From: B4-G1 sp964393895
Lineage (GTDB): Bacteria > Chloroflexota > Anaerolineae > B4-G1
Assembly (NCBI GenBank): GCA_964393895.1
Contig: CAYMWP010000037.1
Location: 1-32,761 of the forward strand
Reading direction: 5' to 3'
Length of the DNA stretch: 32,761 nt
Position 1 is the stretch's first letter; each line of letters starts with the position of its first letter. Shown here one piece after another: positions 7,391-15,120 of this stretch. The position numbers and the translations under genes were made by a program. The notes under the pieces were generated by a model. That model was given only the letters and a program-made list of their open reading frames with translations, was not told the origin of the DNA and ran no database searches.

Positions 7391-7762
7391 CTAGCGGCCC
7401 AACACGAGGTACAGCATAACGCCGCTGGAGAGTGCGGCTAGAACCGGCACAACCTGGTGCACCCTCAAAACGGCGACCGCCATCGGCTTCTCGGAACTCA
7501 GAAAGCCGCCAGAAGCGACCACGGCTAGGAAACACAGCCCGGTGACCACGATACTGATCCATTCCGCCGTGTTCAGCGGGACGGCCTGATGCCGCTGACG
7601 AATGGTCATCAGGAGAAAGATTCCCCCCGCCAGCGAGATGAGCTTGTGAACCGTGGAGATGGTCACGTTGAGCGGCCTGCCGCTCCTGCTCAGCCAGATG
7701 CCGGAAAGGAAGATAAAGAGGAAAAACGATCCTGCGGTAGTGGCTCTTACGGTAGTGTTCAT
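7391..7762 (-). CDS. four-helix membrane protein
   Basis: 123 residues with four predicted helices: about 10-28 (GSFFLFIFLSGIWL), 38-55 (HKLISLAGGIFLLMTI), 68-87 (ISIVVTGLCFLAVVASGG) and 100-122 (HQVVPVLAALSSGVMLYLVL). Single histidines stand near the start of helices 2 and 4 (VHK and VHQ), at comparable depth, which could hold a b-type haem or a quinone; this is only an inference. The start ATG has AGGAG five bases upstream, so the longer frame from 7873 is rejected. It is placed between the quinone oxidoreductase and the flavodoxin, which fits a membrane redox role. No family name assigned. Confidence 0.8.
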   Translation of the reverse strand: MNTTVRATTAGSFFLFIFLSGIWLSRSGRPLNVTISTVHKLISLAGGIFLLMTIRQRHQAVPLNTAEWISIVVTGLCFLAVVASGGFLSSEKPMAVAVLRVHQVVPVLAALSSGVMLYLVLGR

Positions 7763-7808
7763 GTTAACTCCTGTGGCCTTATGAGGGTTTGTTGACGGAT
7801 CGGCGGTC

Positions 7809-8807
7809 TCACAGCAACTCTGGCGCCACCAAGACCACGTGTCCGATGACCTGGCCGCTCTCCAACAGCGCATTGGCCTGGGCCGCTTCCAGGATGGGAA
7901 GCTTTTTCATAATAACAGGCCTAATCTTGCCTTGTTCGAGCAGTTTGAAGAGTGCGGCCCAGTCCTCCAGATATCTACCTCTGCCAAACTTGGAGGTAGT
8001 CGTTCCATACAGCTTGAGGGACCTACCGTTCGGCGCCAGGTTAAACAGGACCAGCCTGGCCAAAAGACCCAACAAGCCTGAAAAGTTCAGCGGGTTGCCG
8101 TACTGCACCCACGTGCCGCCACGTCCTAGCAGCGAGAATCCGCGATCGAGATAGCCCCAGACCATCCCATCAAACACTGCATCAAGTCCGTCGGGTTCCG
8201 CCTCACGAATCACCTCGACGAAATCCTGGGTGTGGTAATCGATCGGCGTCGCGCCGTGCTTGTTCAGGATGTGGTGTTTGCTGGCAGACGCAATGCCGTA
8301 CATGGTGAGGTCGGCCAGTTTGCCGATTTGGAGCAAAGCGGTTCCGACACCGCCGCTCGCGCCAATGATCAAGACCTTGTCGTCCGCCTTGACCTGTGCA
8401 GATCGGTGCATTGTCTGATAGGCAACGATATAGTTCAGGATCAGCGTCACCGCTTCTGCCGGGTCCAGCGTCTCGGGGACGGAGATCAGACCGTCTTCAT
8501 CCAGGATGATATACTCCGCATAACCTCCAGAGACGGTCAGGGCCCCGACCCGGTCGCCCACTCCGGCCCTGGTGACGCCTTCGCCGACTGCGTCGATATC
8601 GCCAACGATGGCATAGCCCGGCACGAACGGTATCTTGGGCGGGATCGGGGTGTGACCGTAGCGGGCCTGAACGTCGGGCATACTCACGAGCGTGGCAAGG
8701 TTCCTGATCCGCACCTCACCACCTGACGGTGAGCGCAGGTCACTCTGGACGACCTGGAGGGCCTCCGGGCCGCCCCTTTTGGTCACGACGACGCTCTTGT
8801 AGCGCAT
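7809..8807 (-). CDS. zinc-independent quinone oxidoreductase (MDR family)
   Basis: A 332-residue medium-chain dehydrogenase/reductase. The N-terminal GroES-like half includes VPGYAIVGDIDAVGEGVT; the Rossmann half carries the NADPH loop IIGASGGVGTALLQIGK, and the C-terminus returns with GKIRPVIMKKLPI and GHVVL. The cysteines that bind catalytic and structural zinc in alcohol dehydrogenases are absent, as in zeta-crystallin-like NADPH:quinone reductases. I chose the ATG at 8807 (MRYKS) because it matches where the family begins; an extension to 8873 is possible. The ribosome binding site is weak (GGGA). A promoter of its own overlaps the end of the upstream gene. It would reduce quinones or enones in the cytoplasm. 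Confidence 0.87.
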   Translation of the reverse strand: MRYKSVVVTKRGGPEALQVVQSDLRSPSGGEVRIRNLATLVSMPDVQARYGHTPIPPKIPFVPGYAIVGDIDAVGEGVTRAGVGDRVGALTVSGGYAEYIILDEDGLISVPETLDPAEAVTLILNYIVAYQTMHRSAQVKADDKVLIIGASGGVGTALLQIGKLADLTMYGIASASKHHILNKHGATPIDYHTQDFVEVIREAEPDGLDAVFDGMVWGYLDRGFSLLGRGGTWVQYGNPLNFSGLLGLLARLVLFNLAPNGRSLKLYGTTTSKFGRGRYLEDWAALFKLLEQGKIRPVIMKKLPILEAAQANALLESGQVIGHVVLVAPELL

Positions 8808-8915
8808 GTCTTTTCCCACATCTATACGGATATCAAGCCTACAAGTTGCTCCAAACCGGATCGGGAGCCACACGTGGACTCTGCGATTCCTGGGATGGTG
8901 ATCTTGCTATCTTGT

Positions 8916-8944
8916 ATCATGCCCCCTGTACTGGGTCTTGTCAA
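8916..8944 (-). promoter_or_regulatory. internal promoter of the quinone oxidoreductase
   Basis: On the minus strand a perfect TTGACA (8939-8944), a 17-base spacer and CATGAT (4 of 6) at 8916-8921. The -35 box includes the stop codon of the membrane protein that ends at 8941. This would start a roughly 100-base leader ahead of the 8807 start and allow expression of the last genes of the cluster on their own. Confidence 0.5.
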
Positions 8945-9390
8945 GACTCTTGGAGGGTGATCCACACATGCCCAACGCCAAGAATCACAGTGGCCAGAGC
9001 CAGATACCAAGCTCCAAAGAGAACGGATGCCGCCAGAAAGCAGACGATGGGACTGATCGCCAGGGGGATCGGCACCCCCAGAAGTCGATCAAAGAGGAGC
9101 GCATACCTCCGGCCTCGAAGGAAATACCTGGCCCAGCCAGCATAGTAGAACAGCAGGGCCAGCGCCGCCACAACCAGAGCGACAACCTGCCGAGGGCTCT
9201 GCGCCTCTATCCGGTAGAAGAACGGGATCACCAGGGCGGCGATCCGCCCCACCCATTCCAGGATCTCCATCAGCCGGTGGAGTCTACCCGTCGAACCAAC
9301 GCTGCCTTCGGGCTGCCCGCGCGGTGGAAAGAGCATCCACAGCAGATTGGGCAGCATAATAAGGATCGGGATCAACCCCCCAGGCAACAC
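8941..9390 (-). CDS. integral membrane protein, isoprenylcysteine methyltransferase-like topology
   Basis: 149 residues, five hydrophobic segments: LIPILIMLPNLLWMLF, VGRIAALVIPFFY, VVALVVAALALLFYYAGWAR, PLAISPIVCFLAASVLFG and WYLALATVILGVGHVWITL. The start is a GTG placed one base after the stop of the nitroreductase and five bases after GGAGGG, so it is translationally coupled to that gene. The longer open frame to 9597 only overlaps the coding region of the nitroreductase. The general layout recalls small membrane enzymes, but I see no motif that would settle it, so it stays uncharacterised. It probably anchors or partners the Fe-S nitroreductase. Confidence 0.75.
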   Translation of the reverse strand: MLPGGLIPILIMLPNLLWMLFPPRGQPEGSVGSTGRLHRLMEILEWVGRIAALVIPFFYRIEAQSPRQVVALVVAALALLFYYAGWARYFLRGRRYALLFDRLLGVPIPLAISPIVCFLAASVLFGAWYLALATVILGVGHVWITLQES

Positions 9391-9391
9391 C

Positions 9392-10232
9392 TCAGCCCTC
9401 CCCGGCGTTCCACTGAATGGGCAGCGCTTTGCCATTGACCTTGTTGGCGAACTTGACCGCCGGGTAGCCCAGGAGGACCGTGCCATAGATACGCTCGTGC
9501 CGCTCCATACCCAGGCGTTGCCGGGCCTTCCTGGTCCGGGTGAGAAAGATCTGGCCAGGTCCCCACATACAACTCCCGATCCCTTTGGTCTGGGCATAGA
9601 GCACCATGTTGTAGAGCGCGTATTGGGCGCTGGCCTCGGACAGGGGGTGTCTTTCTGTCACCGATAATGAACACCATGGCCGATACCTTATGGTCGAAGG
9701 TGTAGCCCCGTTCGGTGACCACTTTGAGCTTGGGCTTGTTCAGCAGGTAATCGGGGTTGGGCCACAACCGGCTGAGCAGCGCGAAGAGCATCATCGGCTT
9801 GTAGAACAAGCTGAGGATCTTGGCCGAAAAGCTGACCATGATCTGGTCCAACGCCTCGGCCATGGCCTCGTCATCTACCACCACGGCACGCAGGTGGTAG
9901 TTGTTGGTCGGCGCATAGATGCCATAGCTCACGATCTCTTCCAGGAGAGGACGTTCGATCCTTTTCCGCTTGAACCGCCGGATCGTGCGCCGTTCCTTGA
10001 GTAGCTCGTCGATCTGCTCCGGCGTGGGCAGACGACTCCCGTCATAGGCCTCCGGCGGCGTGGAATTCCAGGAGATGGCCTGCTGGGGGCAGATAGCGAT
10101 GCATTGCGTGCAGGTGCTGCAATAGGCCAGGTCAACGCTGGGTGCGCCGTTCACGAGTGTCAAACAATGCTCGTGGCACACCTTGACGCACAGCCCGCAC
10201 CCTTCACACTTCTCTCTGTCTACAACGATCAT
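9392..10232 (-). pseudogene. ferredoxin-nitroreductase fusion, frameshifted
   Basis: The N-terminal ~55 residues hold two 4Fe-4S motifs: C9-x2-C12-x2-C15-x3-C19 and C38-x2-C41-x2-C44-x3-C48-P. A nitroreductase domain follows (ERRTIRRFKRKRIE, YAPTNNYHLRAVVVD, VFIIGDRK) up to about 9652. There the frame is lost and the remainder, HPLSEASAQYALYNMVLYAQ to IQWNAGEG, continues in the next frame. One extra A at about 9651, between AAG and CAC, explains it; without it the protein is 279-280 residues, the normal size for Fer4-type FMN nitroreductases of anaerobes. ATG has GGAGGG upstream. Natural decay and a sequencing error are both possible. An intact version would move electrons from ferredoxin clusters to an FMN-bound substrate. 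Confidence 0.82.
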
Positions 10233-10247
10233 TCATCCCTCCACAAG

Positions 10248-10625
10248 TCAAACCAACTGTACGCCAAGGATGGCAACGGCCAACAGGCCAGCAAACTTGA
10301 GACTGTTGACGACGAAAAGCGGCAGATTGGTACAGAACGGGTTGCTGGCGCGAGCCAGATACTCCCACTCACGATAGCCGTGGGTCAGCAGAGCAAGGCC
10401 GACCAGGAAATAGAGACCATAGGGCGCGCCTCGACGGGCCAGCACTAGGTAGAGCAACCCCAGCCCGGCCACGATATCGAGCGTAAGAAAGAGATCGTTC
10501 TTGACCGAGGTCCAGGGATTGTCGCCCGCACTCAGGGTATGCATACCGACCAGGAGTGCAAGCGCCTCACCGGCCATCGTCAAACCAGTCAACAAGCTCG
10601 CTATTCTGAAAGGCAAAAAGTCCAT
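10248..10625 (-). CDS. four-helix membrane protein
   Basis: 125 residues with four hydrophobic segments (IASLLTGLTMAGEALALLVG; LFLTLDIVAGLGLLYLVLA; APYGLYFLVGLALLTHGYRE; LPLFVVNSLKFAGLLAVAIL). The loop after helix 3 has HGYREWEYLA, a charged patch in an otherwise neutral protein. The start ATG is six bases after GGAG; the longer frame to 10697 runs into the broken flavodoxin and is rejected. It is 15 bases upstream of the ferredoxin-nitroreductase on the same transcript. I do not recognise the family; a membrane partner for the redox enzymes is a guess. Confidence 0.75.
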   Translation of the reverse strand: MDFLPFRIASLLTGLTMAGEALALLVGMHTLSAGDNPWTSVKNDLFLTLDIVAGLGLLYLVLARRGAPYGLYFLVGLALLTHGYREWEYLARASNPFCTNLPLFVVNSLKFAGLLAVAILGVQLV

Positions 10626-10656
10626 CTCGACTCCGTTCCACCGACAAATGGATTCC

Positions 10657-11026
10657 TCAGATCGGTTCCTGTTCCGAGTTCTCCGCCCACATTGCATCGC
10701 TGGCGGTCAGAACCCACCGCTTGACCGGTCTGAATCGCTTCAGGATACGGAAAAAGGGCACGGACACGATCTCCTGGTTGGCGCGGCGCTGGGTAAACGG
10801 CCGGATCCGTCCCAGGGTAGCCAGCTCGCGACCGGCCTGCTCATGGGCGCGGCTCATCCGTCTGGCAGCGGTGGTAGGATAGACAGCGGTTGATCTTGAG
10901 CCGGGCCAGGGTGACGACCTCACACGCTGCGTCGGAATCGCTTGCACCTCGGAACAGGTGGTCGACAAAGAAGCGAGTTTGTCCCCAGTCCCCCCGGTAG
11001 CTGGCATCAATGGCCAAAATGTTCAT
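10657..11026 (-). pseudogene. multimeric-flavodoxin (NADPH-FMN reductase-like) with internal deletion
   Basis: It opens with MNILAIDASYRGDWGQTRFF and continues VDHLFRGASDSDAACEVVTL and ARLKINRC, the N-terminal 50 residues of WrbA/iron-sulfur-flavoprotein-type reductases. Normally some 150-200 residues follow, with the cofactor loops and GSPVY-like motif. Here the frame stops after CQTDEPRP, while a neighbouring frame continues with ARRMSRAHEQAGRELATLGR to AENSEQEPI, resembling the family's C-terminal helix. Most of the middle is missing. The start overlaps the stop of the CPBP gene (ATGA), so it was once coupled to it. It is almost certainly non-functional as a flavoprotein. Confidence 0.65.
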
Positions 11027-11697
11027 GGTATGTCGAGAAACGGCAAGACCAGCCGTACAATACTGGTCGAAAGCGGCTCGCCAAAAGCTAACAGACCGAT
11101 GAGGCTGTGGGTTATCGCCGTCCACTTGGCCGATCCGGTCCTGTAGGCCACCCAGCCATAGGCCAACCCGAGAAACAAGGTAGAGATCACAAAGGGCAAC
11201 ACACCACCTTCGGCAGGAAAGACGAGTTCCGGCGAGACGTGTGAGACGGCAAAACCAAAGGCGGGATAGAAACAGGCCAACAGGACATCCTGGCGAAATG
11301 CTTTGACATAGGTCCCCCGCCAAAGGACCTCTTCGCACGTGCCATTGACGATAGTGATGGGAGAAAAGAGGACGACCCATAGGGACACCCTGGTGAGGTT
11401 CGGGATAAAGTAGGCCACCACAGCGCCAATGACGGTCAAAGCCAGGAGGGTGATGAGGAACCAGTTCTCCCTCCTGAATAGCGGCGATTCTTCTCTGAAC
11501 AGCGAGAGAAAGCCCTCCTTTCCAAACAGGACGAGCGGCACGCCGACGCACCAGAGCCAGTAGAAGACAAAGCCCAGTAGATACCCCAGGTCAGGACCCA
11601 GCCGCCGGGCCAGCGAAGTGAACACAATGGCCGTGCTCGCGGTAAGCAGAATGGGCAGGATGAGCAAAAACACCCTCTTTGAACGGGTCAGTTCCAC
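11023..11697 (-). CDS. CPBP-family intramembrane metalloprotease
   Basis: 224 residues with about seven to eight hydrophobic segments. The CPBP (Rce1-like) motifs are in order: EEVLWR at 122-127 (EExxxR), a histidine at 153 in FGFAVSH, and ITHSLIG with His197. These glutamate and histidine residues bind the metal and activate water in the family. GTG is the start, with AGGAG six bases upstream. In bacteria CPBP proteins process or protect against peptides and sometimes mature peptide products; no peptide precursor gene is visible next to it. It overlaps the broken flavodoxin and follows the SRPBCC gene by 48 bases. Confidence 0.87.
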   Translation of the reverse strand: MELTRSKRVFLLILPILLTASTAIVFTSLARRLGPDLGYLLGFVFYWLWCVGVPLVLFGKEGFLSLFREESPLFRRENWFLITLLALTVIGAVVAYFIPNLTRVSLWVVLFSPITIVNGTCEEVLWRGTYVKAFRQDVLLACFYPAFGFAVSHVSPELVFPAEGGVLPFVISTLFLGLAYGWVAYRTGSAKWTAITHSLIGLLAFGEPLSTSIVRLVLPFLDIP

Positions 11698-11745
11698 GTT
11701 TCACTCCTGCGCGCGACCTGCTTGGGGCACCGAAAGCACCAGAAC

Positions 11746-12225
11746 TCACTCCCGGCCATAGTCAAAGCCACTCCGGGCCAGGTTTCGCCATCTCCGCTGG
11801 CGATGCCGGTAAAAGACCTGCCCATAGAGCCACACCAGCGGCGTCAGGATGCCGGCCTCGATCTCCAGCCGATCGGTGTAACGCGTCTTGCCCGCCGGCG
11901 TCCCCTCAATGACCACCAGGTGGTCCCACTTGCGCACCAGGTCGCCGCGCCCTTTGTCACAGACCTGATACGTCTGATTTGTATGCGCCGGGTCCGGACC
12001 GGAAAAACGAACGTCGATCCACTGTTTCCCCAAGGGCAAAAAGCCCAGCAGATTGGTCCGGCAGAGGTACGCCTTTTCCTCCCACACGTCCGGCCAGACT
12101 GGCGGCTCAAGCGGCTCAAAGAACAGCAGCGGTCGGGTCACGTGTTTCATCAGCCGCGTGGTCTGCACCTGCTGCCACGCCTGGTCCGGGGAACAACCCA
12201 ATTCCGTCGAGATCTCTAGATGCAC
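11746..12225 (-). CDS. SRPBCC-fold (START-like) protein
   Basis: 159 residues beginning LEISTELGCSPDQAWQQVQT, the opening strand and helix of the SRPBCC ligand-binding fold (polyketide cyclase/START-like), with YTDRLEIEAGILTPLVW and a C-terminal helix (RHRQRRWRNLAR) that closes the hydrophobic pocket. Such proteins bind lipids or aromatic compounds; a few are cyclases, most are carriers or unknown. The start is GTG after GGAGGG. There is no transmembrane segment. It sits with SDR and isomerase-like genes, which hints at handling a hydrophobic intermediate, but nothing in the sequence names the ligand. Confidence 0.78.
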   Translation of the reverse strand: MHLEISTELGCSPDQAWQQVQTTRLMKHVTRPLLFFEPLEPPVWPDVWEEKAYLCRTNLLGFLPLGKQWIDVRFSGPDPAHTNQTYQVCDKGRGDLVRKWDHLVVIEGTPAGKTRYTDRLEIEAGILTPLVWLYGQVFYRHRQRRWRNLARSGFDYGRE

Positions 12226-12259
12226 AGATCACCCTCCGACCAGATACACACTCAAGCTA

Positions 12260-12553
12260 TCAAGAATCAGCAAACAGCCTGGAGAAACCAGGATAGGGTA
12301 CCAGGGGAATGACCTCAAACGTGACCAACTCTTGTTTGACCAGGGGAAGTGTGCCAAGCACCCGCTCCGCCTCCTGGGCGTCGGCGCATTCGAGCACCAG
12401 CACCGCCTCCGATCGATCCTGGCGAAAGTACAGCTCACGAAACACACCAGCCTGGTACAGCTCCCACACCTTGGCCGCCTCGGCCTCCAGATGCGGTCGA
12501 AACTGCTCTGCGGTAGTCCCTGGGACCTCTCTCTCCAACGCGAATAGTTTCAT
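12260..12553 (-). CDS. muconolactone-isomerase/YciI-like small protein
   Basis: A 97-residue ferredoxin-like alpha/beta protein: MKLFALEREVPG, a helix with LEAEAAKVWELYQAGVFREL, a strand pair (YFRQDRSEAVLVLECAD), a second helix (AQEAERVLGTLPLV) and a final strand with FEVIPLVPYPGF. This matches the dimeric alpha-beta barrel group that includes muconolactone delta-isomerase and stress-induced barrel proteins. The ATG overlaps the stop of the upstream broken SDR (ATGA). The likely role is binding or isomerising a small ring compound. No strictly catalytic residue can be named. Confidence 0.72.
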   Translation of the reverse strand: MKLFALEREVPGTTAEQFRPHLEAEAAKVWELYQAGVFRELYFRQDRSEAVLVLECADAQEAERVLGTLPLVKQELVTFEVIPLVPYPGFSRLFADS

Positions 12554-13842
12554 ACAATCCCCTCCAACGATGAAATCAGGCTCCGTATAGACGCCACACG
12601 CTCGGCGCTAGTTTCGGCAACCTGGCACAGTATCCCTGCGTCTTTGGTAAAGCGGGCGGTTTCGTCAGGTACTTCCACATAGTAGACGATCAGCTTGTTC
12701 AGTCTCTCTCCAAGATCGGGCCAACTGGCGCGCAACGGCGTCACTGCTGTGAGATCGGAATCCACCATGTTGCTCAAGCACTCTGCGAGCAGATCCGTCG
12801 TACGACTCCACTCTTGGACGCTCTGACCGGCCTTGGCTTTGAACCCTCGGCGGGCTATGGGTCGGGTAAAGAAGGGCAACTGCTCGAACTCGGAATCCGT
12901 CTCGACCAATACGTCTCGTAGACGTCTGCTCAGGGATAGCGCCTGTTGCAGCGCCTGAGCGCCATCAAGATACACCGCTGGAGCGACTTTCCAATGTCTC
13001 GACCGTGGCCCTGGGCGTGTCGATCAAGCCAGCGCGCTCCAACACGGTGTAGCCATCTACAATCTCACCGTGGTATTCGTCTGCCAATGCTACAGTCAAG
13101 TAAGCCACAGCCACAGCCGCATGAACTGCGGGCATCAGTCCCTCATAGGCTGCATGAAGCGAAACCTCGAGGAATTGGTCGAGTATGAGGCCCAGATAGG
13201 GTGCAAGCTCTTGAGCAACACTCCGGATACCGGGTGTATCCACCATGCATGCCAATGCCAAAGGGAATAACCCGCACACCTGTTTCGCCCACCTCGGCCG
13301 CCAGCGACTGGCTGAAGGTAGCGATGCCCTGCTTTGAGGCAAAGTAGGCCGACAGGTAGGGCATCGCCTCGGCAGAGACCATGTTGACGATCGTACCGCG
13401 TTTGCGATTCAACATCTCCGGCAAAAAGGCCTTGCACGTGAGAAATGTGCCTCGCAAATTGACTGCCATAACTCGGTCCCACGTCGCCGTGTCCGTGTCC
13501 AGCACAGAAACAACCGGACAGACAATGGCGTTGTTGACCAGGATGCTGGTCGGACCAAACGTCTCCTGCGCGGTGCGCCTAAGCCTGTCCACCTCGGCTG
13601 CGCTGGACACATCAGTTCGGACAAAACAGGCATCTCCTCCGGCCTCGACAATGAGTTGCTCTGTCTCCAAACCCTCGTCGGAGAGCTCGGCAACGACGAC
13701 GCTCGCACCCAGCCAGGCAAAGGTGAGCGCCGTCGCGCGGCCAATGCCCCGCCCGCTGCCGGTGACGACCACCGTCTGGCCAGCCAGCTCACCTCGTTCT
13801 AACCCCACCGCTCGGATGGTCGTTTCATCAAACCCAGTCAAG
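12550..13842 (-). pseudogene. SDR with helical C-terminal domain, two frameshifts
   Basis: A decayed paralogue of the next gene (13864-15081). The first part starts at a TTG (13842) six bases after AGGAGGGG and has VVVTGSGRGIG, NNAIVCPV and the catalytic MVSAEAMPYLSAYFASK. At 13244-13251 a 4-bp duplication (CATGCATG) shifts the frame; the next frame continues MVDTPGIRSVAQELAPYLGL, aligning with IVRTPGAEAGIATLAPLYGK of the intact copy. A second shift near 12966-13000 leads to the third frame, YLDGAQALQQALSLSRRLRD to SSLEGIV, which corresponds to the extra C-terminal helical domain. The last segment could still be made from a GTG at 12975. The original reaction would be NAD(P)-dependent ketone/alcohol conversion. 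Confidence 0.82.
13244..13251. repeat. 4-bp tandem duplication causing a frameshift
   Basis: CATGCATG. On the minus strand, deleting one CATG restores the frame GIGMVDTPG between the two parts of the broken SDR. Confidence 0.75.
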
Positions 13843-13863
13843 ACTCCCCTCCTTAGCGGCACA

Positions 13864-15081
13864 TCAGGTCAGCAAAGAATCCAGGCGTTCGGCCGTTTCC
13901 TGCCAACGGCTGACGATGTCCAGTTGCTCCTTGAGCTTTTCCGGGTCTTTTTCGTAACCTGCCGCCAACTCTTGCAGACGCTCGTAGTAACGGGCCAGTG
14001 CGTCGATAGGAGTATGGAGACTTGTCAATGTGTCCAGGTCACCCTGTTCCAGGCAGTGCTCCAGGTTTTCCAGCGCTGCCAGCCATCGCTCGACCGACAT
14101 GCCAGCCTGTTTTTTGAAATCGCGGACGACCCACTGCCGCTCAAAGAGCGGGCGTTTCTTCCAGCCCTCCGCCTGCTCGGCCAGGGTGGTGCGCACGTCC
14201 CGGCACAGGGCCAGGGCCTGTGTCAGTTCCTCATCGTCAAGTTCGAGTGCTTTTGTCTCCGCTGCCTGTTCCGCCAGCGGGATGGAGGCGGCCTGCAAGG
14301 CCTGGACCGAGCCCAACTCCTCGCCCCGGAAGCGCTCGGCCAGGGCGATAGCGGCGGCGAACCCGGCGCCGGCCGCCTCGGCAGAGATGAGGTGCGCCTC
14401 GCTCATGGCATAGAATTCTTCAACCGTCTTGCCATAGAGCGGCGCCAGGGTCGCGATGCCAGCTTCAGCGCCGGGCGTGCGCACGATGCCCGGGCCGATG
14501 GTGAAGGCGATCACGCCCGTCCCTTCGAGTTCGGCGTCGAGGGTGCGGGCCAGGTGCACCTGGGCGGCTTTGAGCGATTCGTAACCACCCATAAAGGCCT
14601 CTCCCACCGATCCAACGCAGACAAAGACGCCATAATCACGCTCGATCATACCGGGCAGGAAAGCGTGGGCCAGAAGCACCGGCCCGCGCAGGTTGACGCG
14701 GTAGCTGGCATCCCAGGCCTCGATGGGCACCTTGTGAACCGCACCCAAGGGCGTGATCGTGGCGTTGTTGAGCACGACGTCCACCTTGCCGTGGGCGCGC
14801 AGGACCCGCCTTGCCATCCGCGCGATGCTCCGCTCGTCCCCGACGTCGGTGTGGACAAAGGTTGCCGTGCTGGCGCCGAACTCGGCCGTGACACGCGCGG
14901 CGGCGGCCCGGCCGGTGTGGGTATCGATCTCGGCCAGGATCACGTGCGCACCCAGCCAGACCAGCGCCCGCGCTGCCTCAAAGCCGATGCCCCGCCCCGC
15001 GCCGGTGACCACGGCCACCTGCCCGGCCAACGACTCCCGGGTCAAGATCCCCATTCCAATCAATGGATCGTTTGGTTTCAT
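13864..15081 (-). CDS. short-chain dehydrogenase with extra C-terminal helical domain
   Basis: A 405-residue protein, whereas classical SDRs are about 250. Residues 20-265 are a complete SDR: TGAGRGIG cofactor loop (26-33), NNAT (105-108), catalytic Ser158, Tyr167 and Lys171 (YESLK), and the GPGIVRTPG turn (197-204). Residues from about 275 to 405 form an added, charged, wholly helical domain (LDDEELTQALALCRDVRTTL ... WQETAERLDSLLT) that I cannot assign. ATG follows GGAGG. A tandem, broken copy with the same added domain sits one base downstream, so the fusion predates the duplication. It would oxidise or reduce a carbonyl compound in the cytoplasm, probably shared with the SRPBCC and isomerase-like neighbours. 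Confidence 0.88.
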   Translation of the reverse strand: MKPNDPLIGMGILTRESLAGQVAVVTGAGRGIGFEAARALVWLGAHVILAEIDTHTGRAAAARVTAEFGASTATFVHTDVGDERSIARMARRVLRAHGKVDVVLNNATITPLGAVHKVPIEAWDASYRVNLRGPVLLAHAFLPGMIERDYGVFVCVGSVGEAFMGGYESLKAAQVHLARTLDAELEGTGVIAFTIGPGIVRTPGAEAGIATLAPLYGKTVEEFYAMSEAHLISAEAAGAGFAAAIALAERFRGEELGSVQALQAASIPLAEQAAETKALELDDEELTQALALCRDVRTTLAEQAEGWKKRPLFERQWVVRDFKKQAGMSVERWLAALENLEHCLEQGDLDTLTSLHTPIDALARYYERLQELAAGYEKDPEKLKEQLDIVSRWQETAERLDSLLT

Positions 15082-15120
15082 ACGTGTCCTCCAGGCCCAC
15101 TCCCTCCCAACAGCATCTGC

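Noticed and set aside
8941..9597. Longer version of the five-helix membrane protein starting at 9597
   Set aside because: The first 69 residues overlap the nitroreductase coding region in another frame; a GTG with a good ribosome binding site lies at 9390.
9372..9660. C-terminal extension of the ferredoxin-nitroreductase frame beyond 9651 (Arg/Gly-rich residues)
   Set aside because: It is an out-of-frame reading after the extra base; the family sequence continues in the other frame to 9392.
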